NCBI RefSeq assembly: GCF_036880405.1
Contig: NZ_JBAJJM010000023.1
Location: forward strand, 1 to 57,978
Source: Mannheimia indoligenes
GTDB lineage: Bacteria > Pseudomonadota > Gammaproteobacteria > Enterobacterales > Pasteurellaceae
Length of the DNA: 57,978 nt
Direction of reading: 5' to 3'
In this document: positions 42,362 to 49,782 of the stretch, piece after piece
Numbering within the stretch: the first letter of the stretch is position 1
Layout: every line of letters begins with the position of its first letter
The notes under the pieces: model-generated
The model's database searches: none
Told to the model about the DNA's origin: nothing
Seen by the model: the letters and a program-made list of their open reading frames with translations, nothing else
Position numbers and translations under genes: made by a program

Positions 42362-44521
42362 ATGCATATCAAGCGAACCACATTAGCGATAGTTATTACT
42401 ACTGCTATTTCCCAACTTTCACTTGCTCAAGAAACGGCCGTAAACTCTGTTGAACTAGAGACAATTGAAGTCAATGAGCAACATAAAAATCTGCTCAAAC
42501 AGCAAGTTATAAATAGCAATCAAGATTTAGTACGTTATAGCACTGATATGGGTGTTCCCCAAACAGGTCGCTTTGGTTCGCAAGGCTTTAATATTCGCGG
42601 TGTTGAAGGCAATCAAGTGGCAGTAACTGTTGATGGTGTTTCGCAAGCAGCTTCACATAACTATGCTACATTTAGTCGCTATAGTTATTACAACAAATCT
42701 CGCCCTGAAATTGATACTGAATTAATGGGTAATGTGTCTATTGAAAAAGGCTCAAGCACATCAGCAGGTAACGGTGCATTAGGAGGAGCGGTCAATTACA
42801 CCACTAAAACAGTTGATGATATTTTAATGAAAGATCGTAAAGCTGGCGGAATGCTAAAGTATGGCTATAACGGTCAAAATAAAGAGCATATTAAAACGGC
42901 AGCTATAGCTTCAGACGGACAATATGCAGATGCACTTTTTGTCTATAGCCACCGTCAGGGTAATGAAGTGCAAACCACCTCAAATGGGCCTAATATTATG
43001 GGAACCGGGCGTGGATTACCAAATCCTTACAAAAATAACCAATACAGTTACTTAGCCAAAATGGGTCTAAAATGGAATGATGAAAATCGCCTTGAACTGA
43101 AAGCCTTAAAACAACGCCGTAAAATGGTCGGTCAGGAACTTTCCTACTCAGAAACAACATTGCGTGATTTCACTGATGTGCAAGAAATAGACATCTATGG
43201 TGTTACCTATTTATATACGCCAAAAGCAACTATTTTTGAGAATATTAAGTTCTCTGTAACTAAACAAGACACCGAAATTTCGGGTAGAAATGATCAAATT
43301 AATACAACAAGAGGCGTAAAAACAGATAATACCAAGCGTGCCTTTCATACCAACACGGTTGAAGGCAGGTTAGCAAGCACCTTCAAGCCAGCCCATCTAG
43401 GGAGTACAGAACATAGATTTTCAACTGAATTAGGCTATGGAGTATCTGATTTCCGTTTTGATATGAAAACCTATACAGCAGGTATTACGCCAACCGATCA
43501 AAATATGCAGTCGCCAGCAAAAACAAAAAACTTCCATATTTTATTAGGAGATTCAATCCTGTTAAATCAGCGATTATCAAGCCATATTAATGCAAGATAT
43601 GAAAGAACAGCTTTAAGTTCTGATGATAATCAAGTTTCAAATAAGCAGTTTAATAATTGGGCTGGCGATATTGGTTTAAATTATCAACTCTCCCCTGTAT
43701 GGCAACTTGGCTATAAGATCAGTCGTGGCTTTAGAACACCAGCTGCAAGTGAAATGTTCTTTAACCGTGAGGTTCAAGGGCGTGGTATGAGCCAAATTTT
43801 CCTAGCAAATACCAACTTGAAACCAGAAACCAGCTTAGGTAATCAAATTTCACTGGTAGGTAATGGTTCATTAGGCAATTTGAGCGTAACGGCTTACCAC
43901 ACCCATTATAGAAATCTGATTGATCTTGCAACTGTTGGGAGAAATATTTACCAATCGCAAAATGTCCACCGAGCCAAAATCAAAGGTGTTGATATTAACG
44001 GAACTTTAGACTTAAACGCTGCGTGGAATGCGATCCCACAAGGCTTTGAGCTGAATGGCGGAATTGGCTATGCTAAAGGGAAACGTGATGATGGCTCTGA
44101 TTTACTGACTGTTCAACCCCTAAAAGCCTTATTTGGTATAGGTTATCGAGCTTCAAACAATGACTGGGCAGTTCACCTAAACGGCACATATACACAAGGT
44201 AAAAAGGCTAAAGATGCAAAACAATATGCGATTTTAGCCAATACTGGTTATTTAAGCTACGATAGCTCGCTGACTACTTACCCATACTTAAGTAATTCTG
44301 CAACCGTATTTGATTTGGTTGCACACAAAAAATTTGGGGAAAGAGCAATTGTTAAAGTAGGCGTTTATAACCTCTTTAATAAAAAATATTGGACTTGGGA
44401 TAACCTAAGAACTATTGGTGTTACGAGCCCAGGAGTTGCAAATAGCATAACAGGTGAGGGGTTAAATCGTTATCTCGCCCCTGAACGTTATGCGATGGCT
44501 TCAGTAGAATTTAAATTTTAA
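42362..44521 (+). CDS. hmuR: TonB-dependent haem/haemoglobin receptor HmuR
   Basis: A 719-residue outer-membrane receptor. The signal peptide is about 1-22 (ISQLSLAQ). The plug domain is at about 35-150 (GFNIRGVEGNQVAVTVDGVSQ, GALGGAVNYTTK). The 22-strand barrel ends in the consensus terminal Phe (ASVEFKF). Receptor motifs similar to FRAP and NPNL are present as RGFRTPAASEMFF and NTNLKPET, as in haem and haemoglobin receptors. It is divergent from hmuTUV, which would import the haem it captures, and shares the Fur-like box. No TonB-box was confidently placed. Confidence 0.95.
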   Translation: MHIKRTTLAIVITTAISQLSLAQETAVNSVELETIEVNEQHKNLLKQQVINSNQDLVRYSTDMGVPQTGRFGSQGFNIRGVEGNQVAVTVDGVSQAASHNYATFSRYSYYNKSRPEIDTELMGNVSIEKGSSTSAGNGALGGAVNYTTKTVDDILMKDRKAGGMLKYGYNGQNKEHIKTAAIASDGQYADALFVYSHRQGNEVQTTSNGPNIMGTGRGLPNPYKNNQYSYLAKMGLKWNDENRLELKALKQRRKMVGQELSYSETTLRDFTDVQEIDIYGVTYLYTPKATIFENIKFSVTKQDTEISGRNDQINTTRGVKTDNTKRAFHTNTVEGRLASTFKPAHLGSTEHRFSTELGYGVSDFRFDMKTYTAGITPTDQNMQSPAKTKNFHILLGDSILLNQRLSSHINARYERTALSSDDNQVSNKQFNNWAGDIGLNYQLSPVWQLGYKISRGFRTPAASEMFFNREVQGRGMSQIFLANTNLKPETSLGNQISLVGNGSLGNLSVTAYHTHYRNLIDLATVGRNIYQSQNVHRAKIKGVDINGTLDLNAAWNAIPQGFELNGGIGYAKGKRDDGSDLLTVQPLKALFGIGYRASNNDWAVHLNGTYTQGKKAKDAKQYAILANTGYLSYDSSLTTYPYLSNSATVFDLVAHKKFGERAIVKVGVYNLFNKKYWTWDNLRTIGVTSPGVANSITGEGLNRYLAPERYAMASVEFKF

Positions 44522-44525
44522 CAAT

Positions 44526-44547
44526 TAAAGGGGCTTTGCCCCTTTTT
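44526..44547 (+). terminator. hmuR terminator
   Basis: Stem AAAGGGGC / GCCCCTTT (44527-44534, 44538-44545) with loop TTT and a T run, 6 bp after the stop. Confidence 0.93.
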
Positions 44548-44603
44548 AGGCTATTTTGTCTAATTCATCATATAGAACAAAAAACAACCAATAAAATCCC
44601 TGC

Positions 44604-44967
44604 CTATTCACAGCCCTATGAAATAAAGATAACTATTTGATTTTAGTTTATATTTTCAAAATATCGAATAGTTTTTTTAAGTTATTCACGCCTATTTTGA
44701 AAAACTATCACATCTTTATCCACAAATGGTGGGGATAACTCAATACGCTTTAGCAAGTAAAAATTTCTCGGTTTACTCATTTTAAAATTTAACCTTATTT
44801 TGATGAGAAAAAAATCAACAACTTGATCTTTATCCAGATCATTGCTTAAGAAAAAGATCGTATTTTCAGATCTGATTAACTACTTTATTTTACAACGTTC
44901 AGCATAGTTATCCTCAGCTTATACCCTTGAAATTCAATAGTTATCCACAAAGTTATTCACAAGCGGT
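44604..44967. other. DnaA-box cluster, candidate chromosomal origin (oriC)
   Basis: The 500-bp gap between hmuR and rppH has no gene. It contains DnaA boxes: exact TTATCCACA at 44716-44724 and 44941-44949, TTATTCACA at 44953-44961, and one-mismatch forms at 44604 (CTATTCACA), 44682 (TTATTCACG), 44730 (minus strand TTATCCCCA), 44830 (TTATCCAGA) and 44908 (TTATCCTCA). Four GATC sites fall within 48 bp (44825-44872), as in gammaproteobacterial origins, next to AT-rich 13-mer-like sequence. The last DnaA box overlaps a USS. The usual neighbours gidA, mioC or dnaA are absent, so a non-origin DnaA regulatory cluster remains possible. Confidence 0.55.
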
Positions 44968-45047
44968 CGGATTTAATGGATTTTTTGCAAATCAACTCAA
45001 AGTATGAAACAATTCTCTTATTCTAAATTTATTCATTAGGTGGTCGA

Positions 45048-45692
45048 GTGATCGATTTCGATGGCTACCGCCCAAATGTTGGAATCGTAATCTGTAACAA
45101 GCACGGACAAGTTCTGTGGGCAAAACGGTTTGGTCAAAACTCTTGGCAATTTCCGCAAGGCGGCATTAACGAGGGGGAAAACATTGAAACAGCAATGTAC
45201 CGTGAGCTTTATGAAGAAGTCGGCTTAACAAAGAAAGATGTGCGATTGCTTTGGGCGTCTAAATATTGGCTGAAATATAAACTGCCAAAACGCTTGGTAC
45301 GCAATGAAGGATCTGGTCCTGTGTGTATTGGGCAGAAACAGCGTTGGTTTTTATTGCAACTTATTAGTGATGAAAGTCTAATTAATCTAAAAACGACGAA
45401 AAATCCGGAATTTGACGGCTGGCGATGGGTAAGCTTTTGGTATCCTGTTCGTCAGGTCGTTTCTTTTAAACGAGATGTTTATCGTAAAGCAATGAAAGAA
45501 TTTGCACAGGTTCTGCAAAATAATATGCAAAAAAATGCTGAAGATAGACCGCTTGAGAAATCTCGTACCGAGCGTGATGAAAAATTTTCTCACGCGACTA
45601 GAAAATCCTTTCAGGACTCCGCCAAACCTTATAAACAGGAAAATCGCAAGCCGTATCGGGGTTGGCATCAACATAACCAAAAAGGAAAATAA
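45048..45692 (+). CDS. rppH: RNA pyrophosphohydrolase RppH
   Basis: Nudix hydrolase that removes pyrophosphate from mRNA 5' ends and starts decay. The Nudix box is GGINEGENIETAMYRELYEEVGL at about 38-60, preceded by YRPNVGIVICN. The start is GTG (45048), with AGGTGG a few bases before. It is 214 residues, about 40 longer than E. coli RppH; the extra C-terminal part (about 165-214) is basic and polar (many K, R, E, H). It is first of a tight row: the TSUP gene starts 2 bp later, lgt 7 bp after that. Confidence 0.95.
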   Translation: MIDFDGYRPNVGIVICNKHGQVLWAKRFGQNSWQFPQGGINEGENIETAMYRELYEEVGLTKKDVRLLWASKYWLKYKLPKRLVRNEGSGPVCIGQKQRWFLLQLISDESLINLKTTKNPEFDGWRWVSFWYPVRQVVSFKRDVYRKAMKEFAQVLQNNMQKNAEDRPLEKSRTERDEKFSHATRKSFQDSAKPYKQENRKPYRGWHQHNQKGK

Positions 45693-45694
45693 TA

Positions 45695-46483
45695 ATGACT
45701 ATTTTGTTAAGCTGTCTATTTTTAGGGGTATTTGTTGGCTTTTTAGCAGGATTATTCGGTATTGGGGGCGGTTTAATCATCGTCCCGAGCTTGGTTTTTT
45801 TACTACCAATGGCAGGCGTGCCGCCTGAATATATAATGTCCACCGCATTAGGCACGTCGTTCTCAACCATTATTATTACTGCATTTTCGTCTGCTCAACG
45901 CCATCATAAGTTGGGAAATGTTGATGTACAAACCAGCAAATCTTTTATTCCAGCACTAATGATCTCAGTATTTTTATCGGGCTTGGTAGTAAGTAGGCTC
46001 GATCCGCAAATAATGTCTAAAATCTTCGCCGTAATGGTGTTATATCTTGCCGGAAAAATGCTTTTTACTTTGAAAAAAGCTCCCAAAAATAAACCCCTTA
46101 CCTTAAAAACTACACTTGTGGGTGGCAGTGTGATTGGAGCATTATCCAGTATGGCTGGTATCGCAGGCGGTGCATTTATTGTACCGTTTTTAAGCGATCG
46201 TGGCTTAGATATTAAACGAGCTATCGGCACATCTTCATTTTGTGGTGCATTTTTAGGCTTATCCGGCACAATCAGCTTTATTCTAAGCGGTTGGGGCTTA
46301 GAAGGAATGCCTGATTACTCTTTAGGTTATGTTTACTTACCTGCACTCATAGGCATTACCTCTACTTCGTTTTTTACCTCAAAAATGGGAGCAAGTGCCG
46401 CCAATGCGTTACCGGTTCCGATGCTAAAAAAAGCCTTTGCAATGTTGCTTGTGGCTATCGCCATTAATATGTTTTTAAAATAA
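45695..46483 (+). CDS. TSUP-family (TauE/SafE) membrane transporter
   Basis: A 262-residue inner-membrane protein with about eight hydrophobic helices and the two Gly-rich repeats of the family (GLFGIGGGLIIVPSLVFLL at about 19-37; GSVIGALSSMAGIAGGAFIVPF in the second half). TSUP proteins move sulfite, sulfonates or related anions. It lies 2 bp after rppH and 7 bp before lgt, so it is translated from the same mRNA. The rppH-TSUP-lgt order is, to my knowledge, shared with H. influenzae. Substrate unknown. Confidence 0.92.
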   Translation: MTILLSCLFLGVFVGFLAGLFGIGGGLIIVPSLVFLLPMAGVPPEYIMSTALGTSFSTIIITAFSSAQRHHKLGNVDVQTSKSFIPALMISVFLSGLVVSRLDPQIMSKIFAVMVLYLAGKMLFTLKKAPKNKPLTLKTTLVGGSVIGALSSMAGIAGGAFIVPFLSDRGLDIKRAIGTSSFCGAFLGLSGTISFILSGWGLEGMPDYSLGYVYLPALIGITSTSFFTSKMGASAANALPVPMLKKAFAMLLVAIAINMFLK

Positions 46484-46490
46484 GGAAGCT

Positions 46491-47288
46491 ATGAACGAAC
46501 AATTTATTCAATTTCCACAAATCAGCCCTATCGTCTTTGAAATTGGTCCGATTGCCTTGCGTTGGTATGGCTTAATGTATTTAGCCGGCTTCGCTTTTGC
46601 TTACTGGTTAGGAATGAGAAGAGCCAAAAATTCTAACGGCGTGTGGACAACCGAACAAGTCGATAGCTTAATATACACCGGCTTTTGGGGCGTCGTATTA
46701 GGCGGACGTATTGGCGATGTGTTCTTCTACAATTTCGACCGTTTTTTACAAGATCCACTCTACCTTTTCCGTATTTGGGAAGGGGGAATGTCGTTCCACG
46801 GTGGCTTAATTGGTGTGATTGTGGCGATGATTTGGGTTTCCCACCGCCAAAAACGCAGTTTCTGGCAAACGGCTGATTTTATCGCACCGCTCGTACCATT
46901 CGGACTAGGAATGGGGCGTATCGGCAATTTCATTAATGATGAACTTTGGGGGCGTGTAACCGATGTACCTTGGGCGGTATTATTCCCAAGTGGAGGCTAT
47001 CTACCCCGCCACCCATCACAGCTCTACGAAGCCTTTTTAGAAGGTGTGGTGCTACTCTTTATCCTCAACTGGTTCATCAAAAAACCTCGTCCGATAGGTT
47101 CTGTTGCAGGCTTATTTTTAATTGGCTACGGCACGTTCCGCTTTATTGTGGAATACTTCCGAGAAATCGACCCTAACGTAAATACTACTGCTGATTTAAT
47201 CACGCGCGGGCAATTGCTCTCTTTACCGATGATTATTGGCGGAATCTTGATTATGGCGTGGGCGTATAAAATAAACAAAGTGAAATAA
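46491..47288 (+). CDS. lgt: Prolipoprotein diacylglyceryl transferase
   Basis: A 265-residue inner-membrane enzyme with seven helices; it attaches diacylglycerol to the lipobox Cys of lipoproteins. The Lgt signature GRIGNFINDELWGRVTDVPW (about 143-162) and HGGLIGV (about 103) with its catalytic His are visible, plus HPSQLYEA. GPIALRWYGLMYLAGFAFAYWLG matches the N-terminus. It is downstream of TSUP in the rppH operon; an inverted USS pair after the stop may terminate. Confidence 0.97.
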   Translation: MNEQFIQFPQISPIVFEIGPIALRWYGLMYLAGFAFAYWLGMRRAKNSNGVWTTEQVDSLIYTGFWGVVLGGRIGDVFFYNFDRFLQDPLYLFRIWEGGMSFHGGLIGVIVAMIWVSHRQKRSFWQTADFIAPLVPFGLGMGRIGNFINDELWGRVTDVPWAVLFPSGGYLPRHPSQLYEAFLEGVVLLFILNWFIKKPRPIGSVAGLFLIGYGTFRFIVEYFREIDPNVNTTADLITRGQLLSLPMIIGGILIMAWAYKINKVK

Positions 47289-47290
47289 TG

Positions 47291-47343
47291 ACAAGCGGTC
47301 GAAAATGGCAAAAAATTTGCATAAAACGACCGCTTGTGTTTTT
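47291..47343 (+). terminator. Inverted USS pair between lgt and gph
   Basis: ACAAGCGGTCG (47291-47301) pairs with CGACCGCTTGT (47327-47337): an 11-bp stem with a 25-nt loop, followed by GTTTTTT. It probably terminates the rppH-TSUP-lgt transcript. Confidence 0.7.
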
Positions 47344-47355
47344 TAAGGAGATACA

Positions 47356-48021
47356 ATGAAAAAATACAAAGTAATTGGTTTTGACTTAGACGGAACGCTA
47401 ATTAACACCCTTCCCGACCTCACTCTAGTCGCAAATGCAATGTTTTTAGAAGCTGGTCTGCCAACGGTTACACAAGAAAAAGTGCTAACCTGGATTGGAA
47501 AAGGCGGAGATATGTTCTTCCAAAATGCCATTGCTCATACCGGTAAAATCTTCCAAGCGGAAGAACTCGTCAAAATGCGAATGAGCTTTGACAAATACTA
47601 TGCCACCTATGTGTGCGAAGAAAGCACGCTCTTCCCGGATGTAAAAGAAACCTTAGAAGCACTCAAAGCGAAAGGCTACCCACTCGTAGTCATCACCAAC
47701 AAACCAACTAAATTAGTTGAGCCGGTGCTGTCTGCATTCGGTATTTATCATCTCTTTGATGAAACCTTGGGTGGACAATCCCTCCCTAAAATCAAACCTC
47801 ATCCGGATCCAATGTTCTTTATTTGCGAAAAATTTGGCATTACACCACAAGAATTTCTTTTTGTTGGCGACTCTGAAAATGATGTCATTGCGGCGAAAGC
47901 AGCAGGCTGTGATGTAATTGGTTTGACTTATGGCTATAACTATAATATTCCAATTGAGCAATCAGAGCCGACTTTTGTAACATCCGAATTTAAAGACGTG
48001 CTGAAAATTGTAGGCGAATAA
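47356..48021 (+). CDS. gph: Phosphoglycolate phosphatase
   Basis: A 221-residue HAD-superfamily phosphatase. Motif I FDLDGTLINTLPDL (D nucleophile at position 10), motif II VVITNKPTKLVEPVL, motif III KPHPDPMFF and motif IV FVGDSENDVIAAKAAG are all present. The substrate 2-phosphoglycolate arises from DNA repair. AAGGAG lies before the ATG. It precedes trpS, an arrangement also known in E. coli (gph-trpS). Confidence 0.95.
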   Translation: MKKYKVIGFDLDGTLINTLPDLTLVANAMFLEAGLPTVTQEKVLTWIGKGGDMFFQNAIAHTGKIFQAEELVKMRMSFDKYYATYVCEESTLFPDVKETLEALKAKGYPLVVITNKPTKLVEPVLSAFGIYHLFDETLGGQSLPKIKPHPDPMFFICEKFGITPQEFLFVGDSENDVIAAKAAGCDVIGLTYGYNYNIPIEQSEPTFVTSEFKDVLKIVGE

Positions 48022-48075
48022 GGCGACAAGCGGTATAATTTCCACAATTTTTTGCAATTAAAACGAGAAAATAAA

Positions 48076-49107
48076 ATGACCAAACCTATTGTATTTAGTG
48101 GCGTGCAGCCCTCTGGTGAATTGACGATTGGCAACTACTTAGGGGCGTTACGCAACTGGGTAAAAATGCAAGATGATTATGACTGTGTGTATTGTATTGT
48201 CGATCAACACGCTATTACCGTGCGTCAAGATCCGGAAGCACTACGCAAATCTACGTTAGATGTATTAGCTCTTTATTTAGCTTGTGGTATCGATCCGAAT
48301 AAAAGCACGATCTTCATTCAATCTCACGTTCCGGAACACGCACAGCTGGCGTGGATCTTAAACTGCTACACCTATTTTGGCGAAATGAGCCGAATGACTC
48401 AATTTAAAGACAAATCAGCTCGCTATGAAGAAAATGTGAACGTGGGCTTATTTACTTACCCTGTATTAATGGCAGCGGATATTTTGCTCTACCAAGCCAA
48501 CCAAGTTCCGGTAGGCGATGACCAAAAACAGCACTTAGAAATCACCCGTGATATTGCTAACCGTTTCAATGCGTTATACGGCAAAAAAGATGCGGAAGGC
48601 AATGTGATTGAGCCGGTTTTTGCCGTGCCGGAAGTCTTTATTGCGAAATCAGGGGCGAGAGTGATGTCTCTCCTTGAGCCGACTAAAAAGATGTCAAAAT
48701 CAGACGATAACCGTAATAATGTGATTGGTTTGTTGGAAGATCCGAAAGCAGTAGCGAAAAAAATCAAACGTGCAATGACCGACGGCGATGAGCCACCTGT
48801 AGTACGTTATGACGTGCAAAATAAAGCGGGCGTATCTAACTTATTGGATATTCTCTCTGCGATTACCGGCAAAACTATCGCTGAATTAGAAGCCGAATTT
48901 GAAGGTAAAATGTACGGACACCTCAAAACCGAAGTGGCAGATAAAGTGTCTGAACTTTTAACTAACCTACAAGAACGCTACCACCACTACCGCCAAGACG
49001 AAGCCTTGCTTGAAAAAATCTACCGTGAAGGTGCAGACAAAGCCCGAGCGAGAGCTAAAGCGACTTTAGATAAGGTCTACGAATTAGTCGGCTTTGTGCG
49101 TTACTAA
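48076..49107 (+). CDS. trpS: Tryptophanyl-tRNA synthetase
   Basis: A 343-residue class Ic aminoacyl-tRNA synthetase. The HIGH-like motif is SGELTIGNYLGAL (about 13-25) and the KMSKS motif is KKMSKSDDN (about 195-203). The C-terminal helices are normal. The ATG at 48076 (MTKPIVFSG) is chosen; an in-frame TTG at 48052 lies in a USS tail. It is downstream of gph, with a USS between, and ends in a strong terminator whose exact copy lies at 56342. Confidence 0.98.
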   Translation: MTKPIVFSGVQPSGELTIGNYLGALRNWVKMQDDYDCVYCIVDQHAITVRQDPEALRKSTLDVLALYLACGIDPNKSTIFIQSHVPEHAQLAWILNCYTYFGEMSRMTQFKDKSARYEENVNVGLFTYPVLMAADILLYQANQVPVGDDQKQHLEITRDIANRFNALYGKKDAEGNVIEPVFAVPEVFIAKSGARVMSLLEPTKKMSKSDDNRNNVIGLLEDPKAVAKKIKRAMTDGDEPPVVRYDVQNKAGVSNLLDILSAITGKTIAELEAEFEGKMYGHLKTEVADKVSELLTNLQERYHHYRQDEALLEKIYREGADKARARAKATLDKVYELVGFVRY

Positions 49108-49119
49108 TTAAGTAAAAAC

Positions 49120-49153
49120 CAAAAATGCTCTTGAATTATCAAGAGCATTTTTT
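49120..49153. terminator. trpS terminator; left copy of a 34-bp direct repeat
   Basis: 12-bp stem AAATGCTCTTGA / TCAAGAGCATTT (49123-49134, 49139-49150) with loop ATTA and A/T runs on both sides, so it can work in both directions. All 34 bases (49120-49153) are identical to 56342-56375. Confidence 0.93.
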
Positions 49154-49169
49154 ATGGCTAATCAGCATA

Positions 49170-49721
49170 TTATTTCTTCAACAAACGGCTAATTCTAATC
49201 GCTGTTTCAGTTTCACAACCCGAGAATTCCGCAATCTCACGATATGTCCAATGGTAGTTCGGGTAATTTTCGGTTAAATAAGAAATGCTACTGCTCACCC
49301 GCTCTTGCGTACGCTGATAAGAGGCTTGTGAAAGACGATGTTCAGCATCTTGCAACTCACCAGCAAGTTGTCGAATTAAATAAGTGGTCAGCTTAGGATT
49401 TTGCGTAAAAAAAGAGGAGAGTTGTGATGGCTTAATCCGCACCACTTCTGCCGGTTGCAGGACTTTAGCCGTACAGTGATAAAAATGATCACCAAAAAAT
49501 GTCCGGAAACCAAAATATTCCTGATCTTGATAAATCCGCACCAGGCTTTCTTTACCATTGTCCAGCATATGATATAGCCCGATTAATCCTTTTTTTAAAT
49601 AGTAAAACTCTTGGGCTTGGCTACCTTGGGAATAGACAGTTACGCCTTTTTCCAAATAATTTAAAGAACTTAGCTGGCAGTCTCTCAACATTTCCGGAGT
49701 GGGGAAATCTATTGCATCCAT
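49170..49721 (-). CDS. Crp/Fnr-family regulator of the sulfatase locus (short)
   Basis: A 183-residue protein. The N-terminal cyclic-nucleotide-binding-like beta roll is at about 15-115 (LEKGVTVYSQGSQAQEFYYLKKGLIGLYHML, then EYFGFRTFFGD). A long dimerisation helix follows (about 118-150), then a C-terminal HTH (YREIAEFSGCETETAIRISRLLKK). The protein stops right after the recognition helix and lacks the winged hairpin usual in Crp (about 210 residues or more). The stop is followed by a terminator, with no frameshifted continuation seen. It ends the sulfatase gene cluster, 61 bp after the sulfatase, and is probably its regulator. Confidence 0.85.
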   Translation of the reverse strand: MDAIDFPTPEMLRDCQLSSLNYLEKGVTVYSQGSQAQEFYYLKKGLIGLYHMLDNGKESLVRIYQDQEYFGFRTFFGDHFYHCTAKVLQPAEVVRIKPSQLSSFFTQNPKLTTYLIRQLAGELQDAEHRLSQASYQRTQERVSSSISYLTENYPNYHWTYREIAEFSGCETETAIRISRLLKK

Positions 49722-49770
49722 TACAAATCCTTAATATTTATTCCTAAAATTATATTACCGTAATGGATGC
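49714..49770 (-). promoter_or_regulatory. Inverted repeat enclosing the Crp-like gene start codon
   Basis: A perfect 11-bp inverted repeat, GCATCCATTAC (49714-49724) and GTAATGGATGC (49760-49770), 35 nt apart. On the minus-strand mRNA, the 3' arm contains the AUG of the regulator gene and the loop contains AAGGAT, its ribosome site. It could hide the start codon or be a protein-binding operator. It begins 13 nt after the sulfatase stop. Confidence 0.6.
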
Positions 49771-49782
49771 GATACTGCCAAA

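Noticed and set aside
45598..46269. Minus-strand frames within rppH and the TSUP gene
   Set aside because: Antisense shadows of two confident genes.
49170..49190. Frameshift in the Crp-like gene hiding a normal wing
   Set aside because: The stop is followed within 17-50 bases by the terminator shared with trpS, leaving no room for a missing wing.
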